64,000 bases of DNA from Cylicocyclus nassatus (GCA_958299035.1 CATQJL010000223.1:71469006-71533005), one strand, 5' to 3'. Shown: positions 44,766 to 56,674, counted from the stretch's first letter. Notes: generated by a model not told the origin, from the letters alone. Numbers and translations are program-made.

Positions 44766-46737
44766 AGGTTGTATTTGCTGAACTATGTTTCCTCTTGTTA
44801 TCGTCGAGCGAGGGCAAAAAAGACATTTTTTTGCAAGTCAGTCCTTGATTACGTGAAATTTTAGTAGGACCAAGTCTGTTTTCTGAATCCAATAAAACAC
44901 TCTATCAAAATTACCGATTTGATTAACACGCGCTAGAACAACAAAAAATTTCTTCTTTAATTACTACATACCTGTTATGTAAGGATTCTACAATGTTAAA
45001 TAACACTGCATCATGCGTGCCAACTGCGATGGGAATTGATTTGACACCAAAGAACTTTGTAGTGTTTCGTATATTTGACGGCTGATATTGTGCCTCTACA
45101 GTGGTGACAATATTTGCGCGAAGACAAGTGCATTGTACGTTTCGAACGACTTCCTGCGATAAAGTGGCAATCAGGAGCACCTCGCCTTTGTTCACACGCA
45201 AAAATACATTCCAAGAATGATATCAAAAATTCTGGTTAGTTTTGCTCCTTTTGAAATAAAATAGGTGTAGGTGTTGATCAGATCAAAATAATCGAATTAA
45301 AAAGTGTGTCTTTAAGTAATCGCATAGTCCAGCACCACATTTAGACTAGCCTTTTTCAAAACATTGTGAGTTGTTTTTGAAATGTTATGGTAGAAAGATA
45401 GGGGTCGGTAGTGAAGCTTTCGAAAGCAGTTCAAATTAGAGTTGATTTTGATAAAGAAATGGTCAGGTGTCGAAGTAGTTCAAAAGCTGCAAACCCGATG
45501 CAGCACAGAAGGCTTAATCCAAATCTGTCTTCCATGTTTGTTAATTGCTTTTGTTGACGAAAGTCAAGAGCAGTTTTATTGCAAGAAATCCCATGTACAA
45601 ATGAGAAATCAATCATATTATTTACCCCACTTTCAAATAGAATATAAACAATCTAACTACATGTTTGCCAAGCATATAGCCGAGTATGGCTCTGTATGGC
45701 CGAATTTGCACTTTATATCCATGATTTCTTTGCAATCTGCTGGCTTTATAAATCCGTCCAAGAAAGCGTGCAGCTGGTACGGAAAAAAGGTCTAGATATT
45801 GCGCTTTATGCTGCATCAAACAATATGAGGCTTGTTTGGGCTGTCTACTTCGACTTCTTATCACTTCCTTGCGACCTTACGGGAGTAATTAAAGAGATCT
45901 TATACTTTTGCAACTCACAAGGGAAATCCTCTTGGTTAAATTGGAGATTTGGAAGGTGATGTTAATCTACGGATAGAGCATAAAACGCTGATTTGAAAAG
46001 TACCTCTATATCTGCAAAGCGTTTTCCTACTGGAAGTTGTGATCTTTTATGTATTTATAATGAAAGTGTGGTCTAGAATCAAAATGACGACTGCGGATCG
46101 AAACAGAGATGGACAACATTCGAAAACTTTCACAAAACATCAGACTAGACCTACAACACTTATTAGAAGGTTTGTTTGAGCCTGCAACCTTTTGTAAGGA
46201 ACTTCTCGTGAATTTATAACTCAGTATGTGCGAAAATTTGGCATAAGCAAATGTCACAACCTTTTGAAAATAAGCATCTCAATTTCAGAGGATACACCCG
46301 ACATACCGCTTGAAGCTCTATTTGTGTGTATACATCATCTTCCAAAAACTTCTCTTGTCAGAAAAAAAAACCTATAAACTTCGTCCCGGCAGCAGCTGTT
46401 AGGCCATTTTCCCTGGCGAAATATAAAGCAAAATAAAATTACAATGGCAACTCTGAATATCAGCGACTTTGCTAAGAAAGCTCAAACGACTATGCTCATG
46501 TTTTATAATTTCCTTTGAAGTATTTGGCAGAGTTTCTGCCATTTACATGCACTAGTCCTGCTACGAAAGTGGCACAATTTCCAGATAAGCGGTTTTTAAG
46601 TCTGATTTTGGAGATTTGTTTTCATTAAGTGTTAGTTTTGCATTGTATTGCCATATCCAATAGTGTACAAATACCGTGCAATTATTCGACATTAGAAGTC
46701 ACCAAGTTTTCCTAAGTCTGGTAGGGCTTATCTAAAG

Positions 46738-47804
46738 TGCGGTTCATAATTATACGAACAACCAAAATTTTGTAAGTTTTCGGACTTTTTGGGAGAAACT
46801 CAAAAAGCCGTTGGTACCACGCGATAGAACACAGCCGAAAACGGTATATGATCCATAAGAATGGAAATCGATGTCAACTGTAGGAGTGTTTTTGCGCCTA
46901 ATGCGAATTTTTAGCGGTTCATAATTATACGAACACCTCAAACAAAGGTCCATTTTTCATTCAAGATTGCAATCATTTGAGTCCAAATTTTTTGTAGGGT
47001 TACAGTAAGAAAGTCTGACATATCTGCCCTACACTGAACCCAGTGCAGTTCAAAACGATTATCGTTACTTTTTTTAGAAGGCTCTAAATGCTTTTGGAAT
47101 GATTGCGCTCCGAAAACATCCGTTCTTCTGTGGTTTACGCGCTCTAAGTAGCTTCTACCAAAGCTACAAGATAGAATAAGTTCTTTCGTTAGGTATTTTG
47201 TTTGACGCTTGGAAAATCTTAGTACTCTGCGTTGATACCACTGCTTACCAAGTTCCAACCTTACCACAGAGTTGGCACGATTTCGAGCCTCAAAACTCAG
47301 CTTCTGAAGCCGTACAATGAAGTAATCATGTAGTATGTAGAAAGTTCACAAGACTTTATATTTGGTTAGAAAAAATCAGCAGCGTTGAACGTTTGTTTTG
47401 GTCACGCAGACGTCATTTCACCAAAAATACTGTTTTTACTATTGCAATCACACCTTTATTTGGTTTGTAGCTCCACAGCCGCAAGATCAGTTCTAGAAGA
47501 AACCCAAAAACTTTGGCACAGAATCATCATCATGCAAACAATGCAGCTGCTTCATATCAAATGTTTGCGCAAGAGAGAAGCTGAGTTTTGAGGGCTCGAA
47601 TCGTGCCAACTCTGTGGTAAGGTTGAAACTTGGTTGAAAAACGGCACGAAAACGCAAAGATTTTCCAAGCGTCAAACAAAATACCTAACGAAAGAACTTA
47701 TTCTATCTTGTAGCTTTGGTAGAAGCTACTTAGAGCGCGGTAAACCACAGAAGAACGGATGTTTTCGGAGCGCAATCAAGTACTCTGCGTTGATACCACT
47801 GCTT
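46738..47804. repeat. Foldback repeat next to the assembly gap
   Basis: GCGGTTCATAATTATACGAAC occurs at about 46,738 and again at 46,915 as a direct repeat. The segment 46,980-47,300 is mirrored by 47,580-47,804: GGTAGAAGCTACTTAGAGCG and CTTTCGTTAGGTATTTTGTT appear in opposite orientations. The right arm runs straight into the N gap, so its length is unknown. Frames inside are palindrome artefacts. Confidence 0.65.
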
Positions 47805-48304
47805 NNNNNNNNNNNNNNNNNNNNNNNNNNNNNNNNNNNNNNNNNNNNNNNNNNNNNNNNNNNNNNNNNNNNNNNNNNNNNNNNNNNNNNNNNNNNNNNN
47901 NNNNNNNNNNNNNNNNNNNNNNNNNNNNNNNNNNNNNNNNNNNNNNNNNNNNNNNNNNNNNNNNNNNNNNNNNNNNNNNNNNNNNNNNNNNNNNNNNNNN
48001 NNNNNNNNNNNNNNNNNNNNNNNNNNNNNNNNNNNNNNNNNNNNNNNNNNNNNNNNNNNNNNNNNNNNNNNNNNNNNNNNNNNNNNNNNNNNNNNNNNNN
48101 NNNNNNNNNNNNNNNNNNNNNNNNNNNNNNNNNNNNNNNNNNNNNNNNNNNNNNNNNNNNNNNNNNNNNNNNNNNNNNNNNNNNNNNNNNNNNNNNNNNN
48201 NNNNNNNNNNNNNNNNNNNNNNNNNNNNNNNNNNNNNNNNNNNNNNNNNNNNNNNNNNNNNNNNNNNNNNNNNNNNNNNNNNNNNNNNNNNNNNNNNNNN
48301 NNNN
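47805..48304. other. Assembly gap, 500 N
   Basis: Exactly 500 unknown bases, a usual placeholder length. It lies within the right arm of a foldback and near the axis of the large inverted duplication, where assembly is hardest. Confidence 0.99.
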
Positions 48305-48436
48305 AACGGATCACGAGATTGCGAAAAAATTCTATTTTTTTGTTCAATTAGATTCCGAATGTGATTAGGATATTTGCTGATCTGGAACGGTTCAAAACGG
48401 AAAGGCACGTACTTAGCAAGAATGCGATATAATACA

Positions 48437-49312
48437 TTACAAAAGCGATGGTATGTCATCAACAGTTTCGTAATTGTCGAAAACATCGTACCAGTTAATG
48501 TCATGTAATTCATTGTTGATTTTGGAAAAGTCAGCCTTGAGGAAGTCATGATATGGTAAAAAAGCGTTTTTACTAGAATCAAAGCATACACCAAAACTTA
48601 GAGTGTTGTGGTCCGAAGAATCAAAAGGCGGAAATATTTTTACGTTTTGGACTATATTGGTAGATGAGAAAATTAGATCAATAGCAGATTTCCCCCTGGT
48701 AGGAGAAGACACGTTCTGACAAAAGTCACAATTACTGATCGAAGACAGGAGCTGTGATTCGGTGCGGGTCATAGGAGAAAAAATGTCAATGTTGAAGTCT
48801 CCTAGGATTACGGTAGGATATGGAAAAGAGCAAGCATCGTGGATGGTATCGGCTAAAGCAACGTCATCATCAGAAGTTGAGGACGGTGGTCGGTATACTA
48901 CAACAAATTGTAAGGGTGAAGGAGAAGAAGGTGACCAGATGTTCAAACAGAGGACGTCGCTACTACATTCATTCACAATTCGTACTCGTTCCACACCTAA
49001 GCCCTCCTTTATCAAACAGCAAACGCCTCCTCCCCTGCGGTAGATCCTGTCAGAGCGATATATTGAATAGGGAAGGTCGCAAAGAATTTCGGAGTTGGGA
49101 GTCTTAGAGCTAAGCCAAGTTTCGGTAATACATAAAATATCAGGTAAATGAAAACTGACAAACACATGCAAAAGATCCAATTTATTCACTATGCTGCGGG
49201 AATTGAAAAGAAGACACTGTAATGATGCGGAAATTTCAGGCTGCTCTAAGCGTTTCCCTGACGTTTTGGAAGCTGCGAAATATGGCGAAGTTCGCCTTTG
49301 TAGACGAACCAT
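48437..49312 (-). pseudogene. CR1/L2-type ORF2, endonuclease part
   Basis: The frame holds an APE endonuclease: LLFNSRSIVNKLDLLHVF, ILCITETWLSSKTPNSE, VILGDFNIDIF, FPPFDSSDHNTLSFGV. These match the conserved Asn, Glu, GDFN and SDH motifs. The frame stops at 48,437, but the protein-like sequence goes on in another frame (minus strand, 48,480-48,305: FRFEPFQISKYPNHIRNL), so there is a frameshift near 48,440-48,480. No RT is visible; it should lie in the gap. Confidence 0.78.
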
Positions 49313-49928
49313 TCTTTCACGGCCTTCCCCTTGTTCCGGTCCCTGGCGATCTGCCGAAGCTCGAATTCTTGAGCCCTTTCCGAAGCCGTCATGCTTCTAC
49401 GTACAAATACGTTGCGCAGACTAGACCCTCTCAAAAGGTGGGAGGGGAGTTGGAGAGCGCCTGGGCCCAAAAAGAGTGGGATGGGAAGACCACTTTGATT
49501 AGTCTAGGCCTGTTGACATCGAATTTGCCCATACGATAAATTTCCGTGGGCCAACAGTCCACCTTAAGGACCTCCAACACTTCGGCCACGCGAGATTCCA
49601 AGTCTGCCTTACGCTTTAAAAGAGGCTTACCCGGCTCCGATTCTTCTACCCCAGCTAGAACTATAGAGCGACCCCTTTTTTCCGCTTCAACGTCAAGGGG
49701 GATTTTGGATTTCAGTGCTAGGACCATCTTTTCAATATTGGGATCAGTATTTTTCTCCAATATTGATTCGATCAATTCACTAACACTGAAAGCTCCAAAA
49801 TCCTCCTCCCCTTCCTTAACACTTGCAGTGTTCACTGTCGGCAAATTTTGGGTTGAAGAAATGGCCCTTTTTTTCGTGGTGCGAACCGACGTAGGCTGTG
49901 AGTTAGATTTGACCGACCTTGCTAGCAT
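49246..49928 (-). pseudogene. CR1/L2-type ORF1, one frameshift
   Basis: ATG at 49,928. The first frame (to 49,431) has an acidic/Ser N-terminus, a helical stretch and the block RGRSIVLAGVEESEP ... EIYRMGKFDVNRPRLIKVV typical of CR1-group ORF1. It breaks near 49,440; a second frame (to 49,246) carries on with LRGSSLRNVFVRRSMTASER and a basic end. Together about 225 residues. The layout parallels the 33.4-kb ORF1 although the sequence is diverged. Confidence 0.7.
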
Positions 49929-51476
49929 GACCTTATTGATTGAGAGGTTTTTGAAAAATTTTTGGAGAAAACTGGATCAAAGAAAGAGAAAAAAATACGT
50001 GCTAGAGAGAAAAAGTTCTCACACAGTTAGAGAGGGCACACAATGTGACAAATATAAATTGGGGGAAAAAGCAAGTAATCAAAGAGACTCAGAGGTGATG
50101 GAGAAAACGCTGACGAAAAAAAAGGTGTTATTGATACTAAGGTAGGAGATAGAGGAAAATTTTGCTTAGCAAAATTCAGGGGAAATCAAGAGAATACCGG
50201 AAAACTAGAAAAAATCCGAGAAAAGCGGAAGTGAGCGAAAATATTCAAGATTCAACGGAGGTATATGCCTCTCTAAATTCCCAGTCGGAGTGTTCCTGCG
50301 GCGGCTACAAAAAGCCGACGGGTAATGCGTTTGAGCTTTCTTGACATTATCGCTGAGGCAATCCAAAGCTGCCGTTGTAATTCTTTTTCGCTTCATATTC
50401 CGCCAACTGAAAAATGGACCTAATAGTTTCTGCCAGGACGAAGTTTATAGGTTTTTTCTGACAGGGGGAATTTTTTGAAGGTGATGTATACGCATAGATA
50501 GAGCTTTGAACATGGTTTCAGGCATACTCTCTACATCTGCGATGCTTTTTCCAAAAGGCTATGAGATTTGCTTACGCCAAATTGTCGCGCATACCGAGTC
50601 GTGAAATCACGGTAGTTTTTACACTAAAATATGCAGGCGCAAGCAACTTCTAATAAGTGTTGAGGTCTAGTCTGATATTACTAAACGATTTCGAGTGTTG
50701 TTTATCTATTTTATAATCCGCAGGTTGTCATTCATTTTAATTCTGTACCATATTTTCATTATGTTGATAAATACAAAAAATATCGCAACTTCCTATAGGA
50801 AAATGCTTTGCAGGTAGAGTATGTTTAAGATCAGCGTTTTGTGCTCTGTCCGTACGTTAACATCACCTTCCGAGTCGCCACTTCTACCAAGCGGACTTCC
50901 CTTGTGAGTTGCAAAAGTATGAGATCTCTTTACTTACACCCTTGAGTTCGCAAGGAAGTGATAAGAAGTCGAAGTGGACAGCCCAAACAAGCCGCATTTT
51001 GCTTGTTGCAGCATAGAATGCGGTGTCTAAATCTTTCTTTTGTACCAACTGCACGCTTTCTTGGACGAATTTATAAAGCCATCATAATGCAAAGAAATCG
51101 TGTATGTGCAAATTTGGCCAGAGCCATACCTGGCTTCATGCTGGGCAAACATGAAACTAGATTGTCTAAATCCCATTTGAAGGTGAGCTAAATAATGTGA
51201 TTGATTTCTTATTTGTACATAGGATTTCCTTGCGATACTGCTCTTGACTTTCGTCAACGAAAGCGTAGCAAATACAGTCTTCTATATATGCTGCATCCGA
51301 GGGCTTGCAGCTTTTGGACTCCCACTTCAACTTCCCATTTTCTTGTCAGAGTTGTCCGTAAGTTTAAGCTGCTTTCAAACAGCTCCACTACCGACCCTCT
51401 TTCAGTGTCACCATAACATTTTGCAAACGACTCATAATGTTTGCTATCTAGATGTGGTGCAAGTATGCGATTGCAT

Positions 51477-51857
51477 AAAGGCAGCGTCCGGGCAAAATTT
51501 CAAATAGAATTTTTCTCGCTTACCTGGGCTTATTCCTCCCCCTGACTCGGAAAATGCAGCTTGGAGAGCACGAAAACGCCGAAAACGGGCTTTTCCAGGA
51601 GCTCTTGATTTGAATTTTGTCGCCTGCAGCCACGGTTAAGACGCAGTCTTTGTGGGATCCTACGTCTTGACTGTGTGCGGTATGCGCACTCTGGCTTATC
51701 AAACTAACTCGCCCGGTCGCCGGGGCGTTCCGGTCGTCACTTCTGAAGCGGATTTCTCGCTTCAGAAGCAAATTCGTGCATTGCCAGTTGGGCAAGAGCC
51801 TTACCAGGACGGGCGCACCTGTGCTCTACATTTTCGTACTGCCCGGACGCTGCCTTT
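51477..51857. mobile_element. MITE with GGCAGCGTCC-type ends, copy 2
   Basis: AAAGGCAGCGTCCGGGCAAA at the left and its complement at the right, with GC-rich interior (TCGCCCGGTCGCCGGGGCG near 51,712). Same family as 11,591-12,041 and 60,358-60,711. It interrupts the tail of the inverted group A unit. No coding capacity. Confidence 0.78.
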
Positions 51858-52276
51858 AAGGGACACGTTCAGATATATTTTTTGAATTAGAATGCAAGCT
51901 AGGCCTACTGTATTTGAGAAGAAGCAAAACTAACCGGGATATCTTTGAAATTCATTTCTGAACGACGTTTTTGCAAGTGAAAGGTCAAGGTGCTCCTGAT
52001 TGCCACTTTAACATGCAAGCACGAAGTTGTTCAAAGTGCACAAAGCTGGCGCATGTCTCCGCGCAAAAGTTGTTATCATCGCAGATGCACGACATTGGCC
52101 GTCAAATATACGGAACACTACAAATTTTTTGGTGTCAAACTAAACTCTCATCGCAGTTGGCACGCAAAAAAAACAGGCATGGTCCTACTATATTTCACTC
52201 AATCCTGAATTGAAAAGAATGTTGTTTTTTCCTCTCTCGACGACAATAGGAGGAAACATTATAACAAATACTTTCT

Positions 52277-52822
52277 TTAGTAGTAGTAATACGGATTGCC
52301 GAAATGATGAGGTTGCTGTTGATACTGAGATCCGAACTGATTGAAGTGGTGGTTATACGGACCGAACTGATTAAGGTAGTTGCCATACTGATATCCGAAT
52401 TGATTAGGGTGGTCATAATAATATCCGAAATTAGCGCGGCGATATCCTCGACGATGTCCTCTTCCATGGAAGCGACCCCTACTTCGGTGATGTCTTCTCC
52501 GACCGCCGTGACCCCATGGACCCCATGGACCCCATGGATGACCTCCATACGAACAGCAGACTCCTGGGCAGCAGAACGAACAGCAACCTCCTTGAGGATT
52601 CCCTTCTATGGGAGGAGGTGGCGCCACTTCATCATCAGAACTCTCTTCTCCAGAGATTGAAGTCTCTTCACCTTCGGTTGATTCTGCCTCGGAATCATCA
52701 GAAGTTTCTTCTCCATAGGATGGAGTGTTTTCAGAACTATCATCATAAGTTTCGTCCAAATTCTCAGAAACTTCCGTTACTACTGTGTCATTTGAAGATG
52801 CCGCACCATTCTCAAGTTGCGT
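52277..52822 (-). pseudogene. Group A secreted protein, second exon only
   Basis: Starts after a TATGTTTTAG acceptor (conserved with copies 1 and 3) and stays open for 181 codons to the stop at 52,277-52,279. It has the TQLENGAAS start, acidic repeats (EESSDDEVAP and relatives), GGCCSFCCPGVCC, HPWGPWGPWGHGG, Arg/His/Gly stretch and Gln/Tyr/Phe/Gly repeats ending in Tyr-Tyr-Tyr-Tyr. No stop or frameshift. The signal exon and promoter are gone: directly upstream the sequence jumps to what corresponds to 41,467 in the left arm. The poly(A) signal is also deleted. It should be dead unless a new first exon exists. Confidence 0.75.
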
Positions 52823-53263
52823 CTAAAACATACCAACATACCAAGATGCTAAAGCTCAAAGCTGTACTCATAACGTTGCTGTAAGGAACTCTTTTCTTTA
52901 CTGTACGAGATCACTGAAGTTTGAATAGATATGCAAAGGATCTGACCCTAATGCAAAAAAGTTTTGATTTGTAATGGTGAAGTTACGGTAATTTCGATGC
53001 GTTTCATTCCTCGATTCGACGATAATAATTCAGAAATCCCTTTAGCTCTATTTTGGTTTTTATAATGGACGCGTTATGTAATACCATTGATTCATAGTCC
53101 TAATCCTACCATCTCCAAATAGTTCATTGCCTCAGCATCGCTTCTAGCTACTAGTGCTCCTCTGTACAAAAAGGCAGCTGACGCAAAGACCAGAGAGGAG
53201 TTCCCAGAAACATGAACTTGCCAAAATGGAAGCGTCCTTATTGTACAATTTTAAGGGTGCGTA

Positions 53264-53549
53264 GCAAGTGTTACCCAGGCAGCCGCCTGGTGCCGCAGCC
53301 AGCCGCCAGGACTGGCACCAACGCCGCGGCTGAGCTACCGTAAGCACGCTCTCGTCGTCCGCAATCTCTCGCAGAGAGATTTTCGCAGCAGCCTCGCACC
53401 TCAGCGCGATGAGGTGCGAGGTTGCTGCGAAAATCTCTCTGCGAGAGATTGCGGACGACGAGAGCGCGCTTACGGTAGCTCAGCCGCGGCGTTGGTGCCA
53501 GCTCTGGCGGCTGGCTGCGGCACCAGGCGGCTGCCTGGGTAACACTTGC
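53264..53549. repeat. GC-rich near-perfect palindrome
   Basis: GCAAGTGTTACCCAGGCAGC ... complement, with arms of about 140 bp and almost no loop (centre near 53,407, CTCAGCGCGATGAGG). GC content is far above the surroundings. It is absent at the matching left-arm place near 41,030, so it is an insertion in this arm. Probably a foldback MITE. It could form a cruciform or long hairpin RNA. Confidence 0.8.
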
Positions 53550-53853
53550 ACGCCTCCCCAATTTTAACTATGTATATCATTGTATTACATATTTTCGTAC
53601 TATGTGATATTTGTGCATTCCCTAATATTGTTGTACAGCTGCGGAAGGGCTTCAAAACTAATACTGGCCTCAGCGAAAGCGGGGTCTTGCTCATTATCCG
53701 ATTTCAGAGGTAACTTCCAGTCTGTTTGCTGTTACATGTATTTCTGTTCGTAATTTCACGTTTGCAAGTAAAGGATAATGAGCATAGCGCAGTGCAAATA
53801 GCTTGATGTGCGGTCTCCTATGCTATTGATGTGAGTGCTACATCAACAAATTA

Positions 53854-54672
53854 TTAGGCTGGAACCTAAGTTTTGCAAGTCCTCTCATAACTTTACTCTC
53901 TTTGGATGTGATGCACTCGAATTTTGCCACTGTACTATAGGGCGCATGTGTGTTACAACATCGCACAAACTGTTTGAATTTTGAACACGAATTAGAAAAT
54001 TTCCAGGCATTTTTCACAAATTAGTAAAACTCGAGGTTTTTTGAGTTTTCAACCAGAAGCCTTCAGCAGACTAGACTATGCGCAATAATCCGGAATCGTG
54101 TACGAAGTATTGCTAGAGGTTGACCCATTTGGCTCGAAAAGAAAAAAATAAAATTTAATTGCGAGTCAAGATTTGGCGTGATCACAAGTCGAATGAGACT
54201 GCTGCACCCAAAAGTGCTGGGGACAGCCGTCAATGGCAAGAAGTCAGAACTGTAAAACTTGCCGAGACTTCACATAGCAAATTTATTTGACTTGCCAAAC
54301 ACGAATATGATATTCACTTGTTAATTTTTTATTGTTTTTTTTTGCCGCTTTTATTGTTCAGGGTGAGATTTTATATCGTAAACCTACAGTATTCTCAAGA
54401 AAAAAGCCCTTATCACGCAATTTCAATATCGTTATCGTGATCAGCACGTCATATAGCCCCCTTTGCTAACCACCAAATCTGTCAAATTTTATACTTCTTC
54501 TCCTCATACCATAAAACTACCTTTAACTCTCACTGCGACGCCAGATTTTGGCAAAACACCTGCCGCTCTTATAGCTCACGTCATAACCTACTCAATGGTA
54601 CAAATTTGAGTATGCCATGTCGAGAAAGAGGGAAATTATTGAATGAGTTGCAGAACTTAGTTTCCAACCTAA
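53854..54672. mobile_element. Mariner-type MITE, right-arm copy
   Basis: Ends TTAGGCTGGAACCTAAGTTTTG and CAAAACTTAG-like complement ...TTTCCAACCTAA. Same family and same insertion as 40,195-40,765, about 250 bp longer, so the left copy has a deletion or this one an insertion. It contains GATATCGTTATCGTGATCAGCA-like and GGTAG-type repeats shared with 25.6 and 56.7 kb. Confidence 0.75.
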
Positions 54673-55229
54673 TGCATACATAGAACAAAGACAACGTTCT
54701 GCAAACTTAACAATTCTTTTCTCTCAAGAGCAATATCAACATCTCCTATGAGTTTGATCTAATTACAGCACGCTTTGCTAGAGCAGGTTTATATTCTCAC
54801 CTCCTAGCTATTCAAAATTATAGAGAGTGCATATATGATTTATTATGTCATAAGTAACTTTTTTGAGAAGTTGGAGATTGGAGGATTTTTTGGACGAAAA
54901 TGCTACTTTTGAAGATTCAGTATCTATCAGACTTTTCTTCCAAGATTTCGGTGTATAGAAATTTTTGCGATTGCTCGAGCACCGTCTTGTAGAGCTTGCG
55001 TTGCTCAGACGAATGATGCTTTTCTTATATTCTTATGTCTTTTCGGCCGTTGGAGGATAAGGAACGTGCATTCATTTTGCATCAAATCAGTGTTTACTAG
55101 ATGACATTTTGAAAATTCAGGGTAAGTTCTGCATGAAATAAAACAATAGTAAAGAACGATAACTTGTGGTCATCGACATTGTTTTGACGTCTTCGAGCTA
55201 TGGAAAAAGGAACATTTTGGTTGTCCTTA

Positions 55230-55638
55230 TTAGAATCTATGATGATGATAATGACCATGATGATGGCGATGCCTTCGATGATGGCTTCCTCTTCGGCCAT
55301 AACGTCCGCCGAGTTAATGTCGTCTGGATCGGCTGCGGCTTCCCATTCCATGGCCTCTATACGAACTACAGCAGCCTCCCCCAACTCTCTCACCTTTTAA
55401 ATGTTAGAATATCAACGAAAGATAGATCTACTTTATAAGATTGTCTTAACCTTACCTTGTGTACTTGGTTCTGCTTTGGTAGATGCGGAGGCAATTTGCT
55501 TTAGTCACTTTATTTATAATAGAGCAGTGTACAGTATATGTGTCCACGAATTAATTGCACTCTTACATCATCGGGCGGTATTGGAACTGCGCAGTCGCAA
55601 GCCAGAAACAAAACGAAGATAAGGTACTGTGGTAACAT
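55230..55638 (-). pseudogene. Group B secreted His/Arg-rich peptide, inverted sister with an early stop
   Basis: ATG 55,638 follows AAATCTTCAG by three bases. Exon 1 (55,638-55,567) gives MLPQYLIFVLFLACDCAVP and five more residues. A middle exon (about 55,498-55,456) needs a replacement acceptor because the one used by the 39-kb gene is lost. The last exon from 55,393 codes GERVGGGCCSSYRG and Arg/Ser, then TAA at 55,316-55,314. The same frame beyond it stays open to TAA 55,232-55,230 and codes the Arg/Gly/His tail seen in the 39-kb gene. The poly(A) signal is mutated to AATAAG. It keeps the natural trans-splice site that the 39-kb copy lost. Confidence 0.6.
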
Positions 55639-55838
55639 TTCCTGAAGATTTTTTTTGCAGTGTCGCAAAAAATAGTGTTCAAAACCATCGGAAAAATACG
55701 GATGTTGAGTCATTCATGTCTAGGATGTTCAGGCGGTTTTGCTTTTCTTTGTGTCACATACGCATGGCTTCTGTAAATAAAATGAAGCATTGAATTTTAT
55801 GTTATGCTTTAACGTAATTGTTATATTATATAAATATA

Positions 55839-55998
55839 CAGTCGAGTAGATTTTTCGCTTAATATAGTGTGCTTGCACTGCACCAATTGCGCGCAAAAGA
55901 CCGGCATTACTGGCGTGGCTACTTGTTCACGCGCAAATCTTACCGCATTTTACCTTCAGTGCAAGCACACCATATTAGGCGGAAAATCTACTCGACAG
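55839..55998. mobile_element. MITE, 160 bp
   Basis: GTCGAGTAGATTTTTCGCTT and GTCGAGTAGATTTTCCGCCT form about 40-bp inverted ends extending to GTGTGCTTGCACTG. TA flanks on both sides. Not present at the aligned left-arm site near 38,300. Confidence 0.75.
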
Positions 55999-56000
55999 TA

Positions 56001-56464
56001 GCATAGTCTAGAGAGTGTAATACGTTTGAAATTTGCTGTGATAGTGAATGATCAAATGTTTAAATACGATTTGCATCTTTTAATCGACATAACCTTGAAG
56101 CAGCATATATCAGGCGCTGATTCGCAGCCAAGATCAGTTCACCAAGATTTTACCTCCGCTCGCCTTTTGATATTATCTCTTATCCTCCTCTTAACAAATT
56201 TTACTTGTTTCTCATGTAATTGCAAAGGATAAAGAGGAATACCATGCTCCTGGAAGTGAAAGACACAACAAATTATTGATAGAAAAAGTATCTAGAAATA
56301 CTAATAGAAAATAGTTTGTGAAAAAGAGACATTCTTCAAAATTGAAAAATCAGAATAAATTCTCAGTCAAAAAGAGCCGGTCGCAAAGCGACATTTGAAA
56401 ATTACAATCAAATCTCACTGGAGCTTCTAGCATTTCTAGCGAAAGATTTTTAAGAAAGTACGGC
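56001..56464. other. Non-coding right-arm block
   Basis: Matches about 37,610-38,330 inverted. A frame at 56,026-56,232 has a hydrophobic C-terminal segment but no homologous open frame on the left arm, so I do not call it. The empty site of the CR1 insertion lies at 56,430-56,465. Confidence 0.4.
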
Positions 56465-56467
56465 TTA

Positions 56468-56580
56468 GGCTGCGTTCATACTGATTCCCATGTTCTGGAA
56501 CTGTTCCCGCACAGTTTCAGCACAGTGCGAGAACTATGCGGGAACAGTTCCAGAACATGGGAATCAGTATGAACGCAGCC
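56468..56580. mobile_element. Harbinger-like palindromic MITE, 113 bp
   Basis: GGCTGCGTTCATACTGATTC with exact complement at the right end; TTA on both sides (56,465-56,467; 56,581-56,583), the 3-bp target duplication expected for PIF/Harbinger. The whole element is a hairpin with GAACTGTTCC arms. It carries TTCATACTGA and GCACAGTT words also seen in the foldback at 21,467. Confidence 0.72.
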
Positions 56581-56674
56581 TTAGGTGTTGCCTGACTACT
56601 AAGGTCGCCGCGGTAAGCCTGCACAAATTTTTTTTGAAAGTGCATGATTTCCTTTCTCTTCAGGATATCACTCT

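Larger units (their letters stand above)
28470..46740 (+). repeat. Left arm of a large inverted duplication
   Basis: Collinear in reverse with 60,066-50,330. Matching pairs: 28.47-29.15 with 60.07-59.47; 29.45-29.95 with 58.48-57.97; 32.62-33.29 with 57.97-56.58; 37.61-38.56 with 56.43-55.65; 39.24-41.47 with 55.62-52.85; 44.20-46.50 with 52.82-50.33 kb. Gaps between matched blocks are mostly insertions private to one arm. The outer end falls inside the intron of the group C gene (only its second exon is present on this arm). Confidence 0.8.
41030..46740 (+). repeat. Segmental duplication unit, copy 3 (carries group A gene)
   Basis: Collinear with 12,042-17,985 and 20,820-26,000, inverted to 50,330-53,200. 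The upstream part (41,100-41,230) has an open frame ARSDAEAMDHLKMVGLW that recurs in damaged form near 20,930 and on the minus strand near 53,130. The hAT element at 42,154 is private. Apart from the group A gene I support no coding region; 44,900-46,740 is non-coding tail. Confidence 0.75.
48305..50322 (-). mobile_element. CR1/L2-type non-LTR retrotransposon, 3' part lost in the gap
   Basis: On the minus strand: 5' region (50,322-49,929), ORF1 (49,928-49,246) and the endonuclease part of ORF2 (49,312-48,437), then linker sequence into the gap. Sequence family differs from the 33-37 kb element. It sits at the inner edge of the right duplication arm (the matching unit resumes at 50,330). Confidence 0.75.

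Noticed and set aside
47634..48594. Frames of 200-290 codons crossing 47.8-48.3 kb
   Set aside because: They run through 500 N and are meaningless across the gap.
55097..55393. Minus frame with a Glu/Ile-rich product (98 codons)
   Set aside because: Shadow of the group B last exon; the Cys/Arg/His frame is the one shared with 7.8, 10.9 and 39.5 kb.
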